In this document: positions 6,463 through 12,815 of the stretch, piece by piece
Layout of the letters: every line of letters starts with the position of its first letter
How positions within the stretch are numbered: the stretch's first letter is position 1
Assembly: GCA_933226995.1 (NCBI GenBank)
Contig: CAKOFP010000149.1
Span: 1 to 15,548 of the forward strand
Length of the DNA: 15,548 bases
Reading direction: 5' to 3'
Source: Candidatus Nitrosopolaris rasttigaisensis
Lineage (GTDB): Archaea > Thermoproteota > Nitrososphaeria > Nitrososphaerales > Nitrososphaeraceae
Translations under genes and position numbers: made by a program
The notes under the pieces: model-generated
Told to the model about the DNA's origin: nothing
The model's database searches: none
The model's input: only the letters and a program-made list of their open reading frames with translations

Positions 6463-8121
6463 TTGCAACATGCGAATTATGATAAAGAACATGGTCCAGC
6501 ACCAGAGTATGAAATCACTAAGGATCTTTCCGACTTAACTCTGATGTTTATTGTTGCATCCATTATCTACTTTCTAATTGCAGGTTCCATGGCAATTGTC
6601 ATGCGCGTAATACAGTCAAAGTTAATGCTAATGGGTGGAAACCAGCAAGAAACTTTTGGCCTTTTCTATGCTGCCTTGACAGTACATGGTCAAGTAATGT
6701 TCTTTGGATTTGCATCTATGGTTACAATAGGAATAAGCTATTATTTGATAAGCAAATTTGGAAAGAAACCACTATTTAGTATGAGATTGGCTATTTGGTC
6801 TTTTTCCTCCTTGAATGCTGGAGTAATACTTGTAATCGTGACAGGCACGATGTTTTTGGGTGCCGGCTGGTATGATTTGATGCCTCTTATATTCCATCCA
6901 GGAAATAATGGCTGGAGTACGCTTTCTGCTGTAGCGTTTTTAAACGCTCAAGTTCTGATTGCTGTAGGGATAACCTTATTTTGCATCAACATTATTGCTA
7001 CTGTTTTTTCAGGCAAGATTGGAGCTGGGTTGGAAAAGACAGAGCAAGCAGATGACGATAGACACAGCTCTAAATCAGATGAAGGAGATAAAGGCCGTGC
7101 TGATTTCTTGACTCTACAAGATATGCCCGGTACCACAAGGTGGATTTCCGTCTTAGGTATAAGCTCGTGGCTTCCAAAAAGGTCAAGACGTCTTGTACCA
7201 GCAGTCTCTGTAGTTGTGACTGGAGTATTTGTAAATGCGTTTGTACAGCTCATTGGCAATACCGGCCTCTACACACAATTAGCAACTGGCTTTTCATATT
7301 TGATGAATCCTAATTTTCAGCCAAACTGGCTGCTAACAAAAGATGCTTTTTGGTTCTTTGGACACCCTATCGTATATTTCACGTTATTTTCATTCCTTGG
7401 AGCAGTTTATTATTATATACCAAGATACACCAAGAAAACGGTTCCTTATGATAAGTGGGCATATAGGTCGTGGCCCTTTTATTTCATTTTTACGATGTTA
7501 GTCTTTCAGCATCACAGCTTTCTAGACATGCCAAATCCAGTCTGGTTTCAGATACTCTCACAAACGGCGAGTTTTGGTATTATATTTCCGTCAGGGCTCA
7601 CAATTATGACTGTAATGATGTATATTTTCCGTTCACGAATAAAATGGAACATTTCTTCAATGTTTTTCTTGGCTGGTATTGCAGGCTGGGCATATGGTGG
7701 ATTTAATGGTGCCCAAGAAGGATGGTGGGGAACAGACGTATACTTACATAACACGTTAAACGTAGTTGGACATATCCATCTAGTAATACTAACTGGTAGT
7801 ATGCTCTTTGCTTTGGGATTAATTTATTCTATTATACCGGATATTACAAAGAAGCGTCTTAATAGGACGCTTGGAGTAGTTCATTTGGTACTAACCGTTG
7901 TCGGGGGCTTTGGACTAGCGCTAATGTTTACATATCTGGGTTTTGCTGGCTTTATCAGAAGGGAGGCAGATGTACCTGCGCAGTTTAGCTGGGCTCTTAG
8001 CTGGCTCCTATTTTTTGCTCTTACAGTTGGGTTTGCCCAAATAGTGTTTTCTTATAACCTTTTTAAAACTTTAAAGCGAAAAGCTACTCAAGAGGAAGTA
8101 CAAAGTCTTAAAACCTCGTAA
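6463..8121 (+). CDS. Haem-copper oxidase subunit I, B-type (ba3-like)
   Basis: 552 aa from TTG 6463; this is the only start after the in-frame stop at 6424, with AAGGAG 12-19 nt upstream. Catalytic subunit: reduces O2 to water at a haem a3-CuB centre and pumps protons. All ligands are visible: low-spin haem His75 and His439; CuB His301, His350 and His351; haem a3 His437; the His-Tyr cross-link pair His301/Tyr305 within GHPIVYF. HPIVY instead of HPEVY (no K/D-channel Glu) marks the B family, like Thermus ba3. His429 in YLHN matches the conserved Mg/propionate His. Between membrane helices at ~190-225 there is a charged, Lys/Asp/Ser-rich loop, a likely lineage-specific insertion. No subunit III gene is near. 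Confidence 0.95.
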   Translation: MQHANYDKEHGPAPEYEITKDLSDLTLMFIVASIIYFLIAGSMAIVMRVIQSKLMLMGGNQQETFGLFYAALTVHGQVMFFGFASMVTIGISYYLISKFGKKPLFSMRLAIWSFSSLNAGVILVIVTGTMFLGAGWYDLMPLIFHPGNNGWSTLSAVAFLNAQVLIAVGITLFCINIIATVFSGKIGAGLEKTEQADDDRHSSKSDEGDKGRADFLTLQDMPGTTRWISVLGISSWLPKRSRRLVPAVSVVVTGVFVNAFVQLIGNTGLYTQLATGFSYLMNPNFQPNWLLTKDAFWFFGHPIVYFTLFSFLGAVYYYIPRYTKKTVPYDKWAYRSWPFYFIFTMLVFQHHSFLDMPNPVWFQILSQTASFGIIFPSGLTIMTVMMYIFRSRIKWNISSMFFLAGIAGWAYGGFNGAQEGWWGTDVYLHNTLNVVGHIHLVILTGSMLFALGLIYSIIPDITKKRLNRTLGVVHLVLTVVGGFGLALMFTYLGFAGFIRREADVPAQFSWALSWLLFFALTVGFAQIVFSYNLFKTLKRKATQEEVQSLKTS

Positions 8122-8140
8122 CATATGTTGAATACGTACA

Positions 8141-8308
8141 TCATTTTTTTTGCAAGCAATAATGCGCTTTCACATTTTCCAACTCTTCCCTGTTTGGCAG
8201 ATCCATTGCAAAATAATTGAATCCAATTTGATCAGGTTGAGCAGGCACAGTACCTATTCAGGGGTTTTCGTCTACTTTTCTGAACAACACAGGATCCAGA
8301 AATATAAT
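8141..8308 (-). pseudogene. Remnant of a VOC (glyoxalase/dioxygenase-like) protein
   Basis: The minus frame reads FLDPVLFRKVDENP, a TGA at 8258-8260, then PAQPDQ, IGFNYFAMDLPNREELENVK and AHYCLQKK to TGA 8141-8143. The strand GFNYFAMDLP followed by helix NREELENVKAHY closely resembles the beta-alpha start of a VOC repeat in the glyoxalase I/extradiol-dioxygenase fold, where the sequence is of the type GxxHFAxxxPxREELxxxxxHL. Only about 50 residues remain, with no start codon and one nonsense codon. The metal-binding His typical of this strand is Asn here. I read it as a decayed fragment convergent with the oxidase operon; the plus-strand ORF over it (8150-8332) is a shadow. Confidence 0.4.
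8144..8151 (+). terminator. Oligo-T terminator after the oxidase genes
   Basis: Eight consecutive T lie 23 nt after the stop of subunit I. Runs of T on the coding strand are the usual archaeal intrinsic termination signal; no strong hairpin is needed. Confidence 0.5.
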
Positions 8309-8387
8309 TTACATTATTTTAAAATAGGCTAAACTAACGACCTTCGAGTGAGTTCTTTTTGAGTCGTAATCTATTAGAGGTCTAAAC

Positions 8388-8395
8388 CTTTATAC
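8388..8395 (+). promoter_or_regulatory. TATA box for the small secreted protein
   Basis: CTTTATAC is centred 25-26 nt before GTG 8416, an ideal archaeal spacing that would place the transcription start on the GTG itself (leaderless mRNA). Confidence 0.5.
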
Positions 8396-8415
8396 TTCCT
8401 TTCGTTAAAAAACGT

Positions 8416-8635
8416 GTGATTACAATTAGGATAGCAATTATTCTCGCTATGGCACTATTTGGTATATCACTGATTTCCGCAGTGGCAGTTGCACCACACA
8501 CATGCGCTCCTGTCACAATCAAACAGTGATGATGATGGTATTAGTTCGATAGTCCCTGGGCTTGACAACGACGCAAAACGACTGACTTCACAAGCCAGTG
8601 ATTGCACTCCATTGCCACAACACATTGCTTGTTGA
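8416..8635 (+). pseudogene. Small secreted Cys-containing protein, split by a one-base shift at CAG TGA
   Basis: GTG 8416 opens VITIRIAIILAMALFGISLI followed by SAVAVA, a clear signal peptide, then PHTCAPVTIKQ and TGA at 8527-8529 (37 aa). One base further on, the +1 frame continues DDDGISSIVPGLDNDAKRL, TSQASDCTPLPQHIAC to TGA 8633-8635 (35 codons). The joined product would be about 72 aa with a mature part of ~46 residues and three Cys. The join lies at CAG-TGA-TGATGATGG. A mutation or an assembly indel is the simplest cause; +1 programmed frameshifting at a TGA is possible but untested. If no shift occurs, a 37-aa protein with an 11-residue tail is made. The minus ORF over it (8467-8667) is a shadow. 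Confidence 0.5.
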
Positions 8636-8909
8636 AGTGCTTTGTATTGTAGACGTGAGACATGCATAGATATTTAGGCGTGGTGAGCAAGTCAGATTCC
8701 CTGGGTAATCCTTTGAGTCCCGCCTAACAAGCAGTGAGTCTGCCTATTTCTGTAATATTACAACGCTAACAAAATACTAAAAGTTAACGAAGGTGTGCTG
8801 TATTTAATACGGCAAAACCCATTTATAGAATAGATCAGTAGGTTGCTGACATTTTGTCAGTAGAATCCTTAAATATCATAGAATTTGGGTCAAGTTAATT
8901 CTTCTGGCA
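8636..8909. other. Spacer with a short perfect hairpin
   Basis: No coding frame of note. CTGACA-TTT-TGTCAG (8846-8860) is a perfect 6-bp inverted repeat with a 3-nt loop, and a TATA-like CATTTATAGA lies at about 8820. These could be a small promoter/operator or a terminator hairpin; nothing ties them to a gene. Confidence 0.3.
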
Positions 8910-9125
8910 ATGGGAATTAGCTCTGATTTGGATCTTTATGGTAGATTTCGATATGCTCCGAATGATTAACTCGATGTCTCTGATTGCCGTCTTATTTCAT
9001 CGTATAGTTCCATCGTCTTAGGAGCATTGATAATGGCAGCCTTATCCTTTTCCGAAGCTAGAATAAAGCTTTAGAGACCAGTTGCGATACTAGTAATCTT
9101 ATACTTGTATTTGAGGCCAACATGA
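8910..9125 (+). pseudogene. Possible decayed small membrane protein
   Basis: One plus frame reads MGISSDLDLYGRFRYAPND, TAA (8967-8969), then YSSIVLGALIMAALSFSEAR, TAG (9072-9074), then RPVAILVILYLYLRPT to TGA 9123-9125. The two hydrophobic runs look like membrane helices. Three stops in 72 codons is near what AT-rich non-coding DNA gives, so this is only suggestive. The last stop overlaps an ATG (ATGA) that opens a 25-codon ORF. Confidence 0.18.
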
Positions 9126-9275
9126 AGGTTAGTTATTATGGCTTCTTTCTAAATATTGACAATGATAGTACTACGAACAGCAACAGGTACTTCAGGTAAT
9201 GGTAATGGAAACGGATACAACGGCGGTGTATCAATGTAGTAAACTGTAATCCAAACACAGATCAGATAATATGAT

Positions 9276-9386
9276 TTGATAGAGCTAGTTATGGACAATG
9301 CAATCTTGGCGACAATTTCGTTGCTAATTGTCACATTCTCACTTTTAGGAAAATCGGAACTGACTCTCTTTGAGCCCCTCAAATGA
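9276..9386 (+). CDS. Possible small membrane peptide
   Basis: From TTG 9276 (or ATG 9291) to TGA 9384-9386 the frame encodes a single hydrophobic helix, MDNAILATISLLIVTFSLLG, with a short charged tail (KSELTLFEPLK). 31-36 aa, no recognised family and no good ribosome-binding site. A 77-codon minus-strand ORF (9149-9382) overlaps it entirely, so strand assignment is uncertain. Confidence 0.22.
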   Translation: MIELVMDNAILATISLLIVTFSLLGKSELTLFEPLK

Positions 9387-9427
9387 TACTTGTCGCTGTA
9401 ATTTTTCCAACGAATGTGTCTTTTGTC

Positions 9428-9501
9428 ACATGTAGAGTTTATGTATAGAGATTACATGTCTGAAACTCGGTTTACCGACATTGCTCGGATTTCCGACCAT
9501 A
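9428..9501. repeat. Paired palindromes (ACATGT twice, CGG-N4-CCG twice)
   Basis: ACATGT palindromes occur at 9428-9433 and 9454-9459. They are followed by an 18-bp direct repeat (9466-9483, 9484-9501) whose units each contain an inverted CGG-N4-CCG core. Such regular spacing suggests a protein-binding array. A strong plus TATA-like GTATATATAG lies downstream at about 9529-9538. Confidence 0.4.
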
Positions 9502-9528
9502 AAAAATAGGAACTTTGGAATGGACCTA

Positions 9529-9538
9529 GTATATATAG
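9529..9538 (+). promoter_or_regulatory. TATA-like box without an obvious gene
   Basis: GTATATATAG is one of the best TATA matches in the window. The only ORF at leaderless distance is eight codons (ATG 9564, MQELIKMI). A self-complementary ATTAGCTAAT and a T-run follow. A small RNA or mini-ORF transcript is possible; otherwise a chance AT-rich match. Confidence 0.25.
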
Positions 9539-9611
9539 AACCTAATTAGCTAATGCTTTTTCTATGCAAGAGCTAATTAAAATGATCTAAAAATAATAGA
9601 AGATAAGCACA

Positions 9612-9860
9612 TTAAGGCACATCAACGCCCCACGTCAATCTTGGTAGTAGCAACTGGTATTTTTTGATTAATTCATGGTAAGTTGCAACAATTCTGTCTC
9701 GAATATACTGCTTATCCATCATATCCCAATCTTCATCTTCCTTGGCCAATCGGATTTCTTTTTGACAGAATTTGATTTCCCCCTCAACTGTTTGTTTTAG
9801 TAAGAGGCATTCCTCTCTCGTAAATTCACAATGGCGTACTGTTTCGTCACTATATGACAT
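9612..9860 (-). CDS. Hypothetical 82-aa protein downstream of the integrase
   Basis: ATG start on minus. The sequence is charged and helical throughout (REECLLLKQTVEGEIKFCQK, RLAKEDEDWDMMDKQYIRDR), consistent with a helical hairpin or coiled-coil protein, and ends with Pro-rich LLPRLTWGVDVP. Cys at CEF, REEC and FCQ are too scattered for a metal site. It begins 16 nt after the stop of the re-framed integrase (9877), on the same strand, so it was probably co-transcribed with it as part of an integrated element. No family recognised and no hydrophobic segments. Confidence 0.55.
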   Translation of the reverse strand: MSYSDETVRHCEFTREECLLLKQTVEGEIKFCQKEIRLAKEDEDWDMMDKQYIRDRIVATYHELIKKYQLLLPRLTWGVDVP

Positions 9861-9876
9861 TAATAGACAATAGAAC

Positions 9877-10366
9877 CTAGTCCCCTAAACCTTTTTTCCT
9901 TCTCTCTTCAGCAACTGCTTTCAAGGTAGCCATTTCTTGTTCCCATTTTTTTGAGCCGGCTTCTACTTGCTTTTTCTCCTCTTGAAGTGCTGCTACTCGT
10001 TGGCAGACTCCGCAGTTTTTTCACCTGTGCTTTTAAGGATTCAATCTCTGCAATCTTTTCCTCCAACACTTCTACTTTTGTTTTCAATCTGTTTTCTTCG
10101 TTGATGGTTAAATCATCTACAACTTTCAGATATGCTTCTAACAACTCTTCTGGCCTAGGCATTACATAGGAATCCTCAACGTCTATAGTATGACCTGTCA
10201 GAATCTTTCTATACTCGCTATCAAGCTTAACACTTTTCATTGTATTGGTACAGAATTTCCTAAGTCCATGCACTGTAGGAATTGCACCCCTGAATTGCCC
10301 AAGTTTTTCGCCCTTCTTTTCTGTGATGGCATGACGTGAACTCTTTATATTACAGTGTCCGTTCAT
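9877..10366 (-). pseudogene. Tyrosine recombinase (integrase) C-terminal remnant, 5'-truncated and frameshifted
   Basis: The frame from 10366 contains the second half of the catalytic domain of a tyrosine recombinase: HGLRKF (box II His-x-x-Arg), LTGHT (His/Trp position) and Tyr in VEDSYVMP at the expected 8 residues after the His. A long coiled coil follows (LTINEENRLKTKVEVLEEKI), as I know it from integrases common in soil Nitrososphaerota. The N-terminal core-binding domain and box I Arg are missing: TAG lies directly before ATG 10366 and no other frame continues it. At a run of six A (minus; 10016-10021) the frame goes wrong. With one A fewer it continues CGVCQRVAALQEEKKQVEAG and KKWEQEMATLKAVAEERRKK to TAG 9877-9879; as written it ends at 9908. 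So two lesions, a truncation and a -1 shift. It cannot be an active enzyme. Confidence 0.75.
10344..10351 (+). promoter_or_regulatory. TATA-like box for the small membrane protein
   Basis: TTTATATT lies such that transcription would start near 10373, after ATG 10336 but before GTG 10393. This decides the start of the downstream gene in favour of the GTG. Confidence 0.4.
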
Positions 10367-10392
10367 CTACCCATTTGAGAAATAAAGAAAAT

Positions 10393-10617
10393 GTGATCAT
10401 TTATGTCCTATTTTTACTGACTTCGACAGCTGTACTAATACTAGTAGTATCAATCCACCCTGCCAACGCCAGTACTTCGGCCGCATTGTCGAGGCCACAC
10501 ATTCTTCGCTATACCGCCGTAGGAATAGGTGCAGCAGTTATCATAGCTGTAGGTGTAATCCTATATATGAAAAGACGCCGTAGCATTTCAAGCGGAGACG
10601 CACCTAAGAGATACTAG
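10393..10617 (+). CDS. Small two-helix membrane protein (74 aa)
   Basis: From GTG 10393 the product begins VIIYVLFLLTSTAVLILVVS, a signal peptide or first membrane helix with a possible cut after PANA. A ~20-residue external loop (STSAALSRPHILR) and a second helix (YTAVGIGAAVIIAVGVILYM) follow, then the basic tail KRRR...PKRY, which should stay in the cytoplasm. An ATG at 10336 would add 19 residues but overlaps the integrase remnant and lies before the TATA-like box, so GTG is preferred. Signal plus stop-transfer helix gives a type I membrane topology. Function unknown. It sits exactly at the broken 5' edge of the integrase remnant. Confidence 0.5.
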   Translation: MIIYVLFLLTSTAVLILVVSIHPANASTSAALSRPHILRYTAVGIGAAVIIAVGVILYMKRRRSISSGDAPKRY

Positions 10618-10775
10618 GAGCAGGGTTCATACTGGACCACGCCAGTCTAATGATCATTTCATATCAAACACGCCGCACCAACAAAAACCGATGGATGGCA
10701 GATTACTCCGGAAGGTTTGTTAATTAAGAATTCTCGCATGGAAGTTGCTACTTACTTTATCAGCTGCCTATCTTC

Positions 10776-11057
10776 TCAAACTCTCGCTTGGGGATCGTGT
10801 AAGAACACCTTTTGTCTAACATTGATATCTAATCCATATCCTAGAAAATTGTCGTCAAGCAATATTCGACTTGTGAAATAACCAACATCTACACAAATAG
10901 TGGCATGGATATCATTTGTCAATGTCATTTGTCCTGATTGCAATTTTTTAAACTGCGGCCCATGAAAGCAATCTCTAGCTACTATCAAACAAGGTTTGCT
11001 GTCTCCATCTAAATATTCGTACGAGCATAATTCCCACACTTTTATAAACCACGGCAA
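10776..11057 (-). CDS. Hypothetical 93-aa protein
   Basis: ATG 11055-11057 on minus; ends at 10776. Mixed alpha/beta character: FIKVWELCSYEYLDGDSKPC, a Phe/Lys/Gln middle section, then beta-rich ATICVDVGYFTSRILLDD and LGYGLDINVRQKVFLHD. Four Cys without a CxxC pair. No family recognised. Its start is only 24 nt from the divergent universal stress gene, and the TTTATAAA at 11041-11048 falls inside its first codons, so if both genes are real they use different promoters. The C-terminal half looks more protein-like than the start; a later start is possible. Confidence 0.4.
   Translation of the reverse strand: MPWFIKVWELCSYEYLDGDSKPCLIVARDCFHGPQFKKLQSGQMTLTNDIHATICVDVGYFTSRILLDDNFLGYGLDINVRQKVFLHDPQARV
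11041..11048 (+). promoter_or_regulatory. TATA box for the universal stress protein gene
   Basis: TTTATAAA is a near-perfect archaeal TATA box. Transcription would start near 11071, leaving a leader of about 11 nt before ATG 11082, and no Shine-Dalgarno sequence is present. Confidence 0.55.
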
Positions 11058-11081
11058 ACACTAGAACATTTGACCCGTTAA

Positions 11082-11549
11082 ATGGAAAAAAATGTTGATG
11101 GAGGACTAGCAACAGTAAAAAAGATATTGACACCAATTGATAGATCTGGATATAAAGAAAAAATTCTGGCATTTGCGATATCCCTAGGAAAAGCATGGGG
11201 AGCGGAAATAACAGCCATACATGTGATTGATCCGGGCCGTGGTGTACCTGGCGGTAGAGTTAAAGAAAAGGAACTGGAGAGAGAAGAAGAAGCGAAGAGA
11301 GAGGCGGAAATTTTACTAGTTCAGTCTGTTGACCCTTTGGCACACAAAGAAGGAATTAATATAAAAAAAGATGTTGTTGAAGAATCTGACTCAGTTGCAA
11401 AATCGATAATTGGCTATGCAAAGAAGAACAATATGGACGTTATCGTGATTGGTACTAAGGGTATGACTGCAGTGGAAGATTTTTTTTTAGGAAGCGTCGC
11501 CAATAATGTCATTCACCATGCACATTGTTCAGTATTTGCAATCCGCTGA
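11082..11549 (+). CDS. Universal stress protein (UspA family)
   Basis: 155 aa, the usual size of a single-domain Usp. Beta1 reads VKKILTPIDRSGYKEKILAF with the conserved Asp of the nucleotide-binding start (PIDRS). Then ITAIHVID, a charged helix of repeated Glu/Lys/Arg (KELEREEEAKREAEILL), and IINIKKDVVE-type strands. The C-terminal ATP-binding signature G-x2-G-x9-G-S is intact: GTKG at 124-127 and GS at 137-138, followed by VANNVIHHAHCSVFAIR. Members form dimers, and those with this signature bind ATP. Role in stress tolerance is known for the family but not specified here. It has its own promoter and no operon partner. Confidence 0.92.
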   Translation: MEKNVDGGLATVKKILTPIDRSGYKEKILAFAISLGKAWGAEITAIHVIDPGRGVPGGRVKEKELEREEEAKREAEILLVQSVDPLAHKEGINIKKDVVEESDSVAKSIIGYAKKNNMDVIVIGTKGMTAVEDFFLGSVANNVIHHAHCSVFAIR

Positions 11550-11712
11550 TGTCTCGAATGATTGTGTTCAATAAATCATTTTGAGATTGTATAATGTTGA
11601 TCGATCTAGAGAAGATAATGACGGCGTATCTGTAGATAATGTTATGGTCTGTGGATACAGTAACGTCCTAAGGAGTAGCTTAGAACTCACGAGAAAGTAA
11701 TATTATTCAAAG

Positions 11713-12120
11713 ATGTCTGCCGGCATCACAAAGAAGAAACAATGGCAAATATTTTCTTCATTCAGTAGAATGGTTTTTGGAGCTCAAAAATTGATCGGAA
11801 AGGCTCAATACTCATCGAAACTTGAAGCAATCGGCTGCATTGAAATGCCGGAATTTGCAACTGCAGGCTGTAGCAAGCTTGATTATTTGATATACAATGC
11901 TGAGATCAAGGAGATACTGGTTAGCCCCCAGCACAACAACAACATCTATTTCGTTACTGAAAAGGAAAAAGCGTACTCAAACGAGCTTCAACGCCAACAA
12001 AACCCTCAAATATGCAGTTCAACTCATGAATCTGGTCATAATGTTAAGCGTTCCCGATCGCAGACGACACACCACCCAAATTTACCGTATTCGACTTGGA
12101 TATATACTTCTGAGAACTAG
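11713..12120 (+). CDS. Hypothetical protein, C-terminus doubtful
   Basis: 135 aa from ATG 11713. The first ~85 residues look like protein (KKKQWQIFSSFSRMVFGAQK, then AGCSKLDYLIYNAEIKEILV, then IYFVTEKEKAYSNELQRQQ). The last ~45 are Ser/Thr/His/Asn-rich and resemble out-of-frame translation. The +1 frame over the same stretch reads FNANKTLKYAVQLMNLVIML, so a one-base shift near 11990-12000 may have moved the true C-terminus. The TATA box of the MOSC gene (about 12098-12107) lies inside its 3' end. No family recognised. Confidence 0.4.
   Translation: MSAGITKKKQWQIFSSFSRMVFGAQKLIGKAQYSSKLEAIGCIEMPEFATAGCSKLDYLIYNAEIKEILVSPQHNNNIYFVTEKEKAYSNELQRQQNPQICSSTHESGHNVKRSRSQTTHHPNLPYSTWIYTSEN
12098..12107 (+). 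promoter_or_regulatory. TATA box for the MOSC-moaA operon
   Basis: GGATATATAC-like sequence centred at about 12103; transcription would start near 12129, giving a leader of about 9 nt before ATG 12138. Confidence 0.4.
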
Positions 12121-12137
12121 TATAATTGCAGACATCA

Positions 12138-12815
12138 ATGAAGATACTTTCTGTGAATGTGTCTCTTCCACGTGAGGTACTCTTTAATGACCAAGTTGTT
12201 ACCACAGGAATTTTCAAAGAACCGGTAGAAGGTCGTATTAATCTTCACAAACTTAACCTAGATGGTGATAAGCAAGCAGATTTGACCGTACATGGCGGAA
12301 TCGACAAGGCTGTCTACTCATACCCTGCAGAACATTATGAGTACTGGCAACGGGAATTTCCTAAAACAAGAATGGCTTGGGGCATGTTCGGAGAAAATTT
12401 CACGACCGAGGGATTAATGGAAAATGCTGTTAATATTGGTGACAGGTTCCAAATTGGTTCTGCGAAATTAGTGGCGACGCAACCTCGAATGCCTTGCTAC
12501 AAACTCGGAGTTAAATTTGGACGAATGGATATTATCAGACAGTTTCTAGCCAGTGGTCGTCCTGGAATTTATTTTAGAGTATTGCAAGAAGGAAAAGTTG
12601 GAGCTGGTGATTCAATACATCTTATCAGTAGGAACACGAACAATATCACAGTCAACGATATAGTACAGTTGTATACTCGTGACAAAAAGAATATTGAGAA
12701 GATGCAACGAGCAGCTAGAATTAAAGACTTGCCTGCAGGATGGAGATTCCATTTCCTTGAAAGAATTTCTGAAATAGACAAATCTATAGGAGTCACTGGT
12801 TCAATTGCAAAGTAA
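12138..12815 (+). CDS. MOSC-domain protein, YiiM type
   Basis: 225 aa from ATG 12138; a TTG four codons upstream (12126) is less likely. The MOSC beta-barrel motifs are in order: start MKILSVNVSLPREV, HGG at 52-54 (TVHGGIDKAVYSYP), the Trp/Gly-rich MFGENFTTEGL, VNIGDRFQIG, and QPRMPCYKLG with the conserved Cys120. A C-terminal extension includes DLPAGWRFHF. Known: MOSC domains bind the molybdenum cofactor through this Cys. The stand-alone YiiM group reduces N-hydroxylated compounds such as 6-hydroxylaminopurine, usually with electrons from a partner. The overlap with moaA (11 nt) links it to cofactor synthesis. For an ammonia oxidiser, detoxifying hydroxylated N compounds is an attractive but unproved role. 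Confidence 0.88.
   Translation: MKILSVNVSLPREVLFNDQVVTTGIFKEPVEGRINLHKLNLDGDKQADLTVHGGIDKAVYSYPAEHYEYWQREFPKTRMAWGMFGENFTTEGLMENAVNIGDRFQIGSAKLVATQPRMPCYKLGVKFGRMDIIRQFLASGRPGIYFRVLQEGKVGAGDSIHLISRNTNNITVNDIVQLYTRDKKNIEKMQRAARIKDLPAGWRFHFLERISEIDKSIGVTGSIAK

Noticed and set aside
9149..9382. 77-aa minus-strand ORF
   Set aside because: Hydrophobic and Pro-rich with no motif; overlaps an equally short plus-strand candidate. Neither is well supported.
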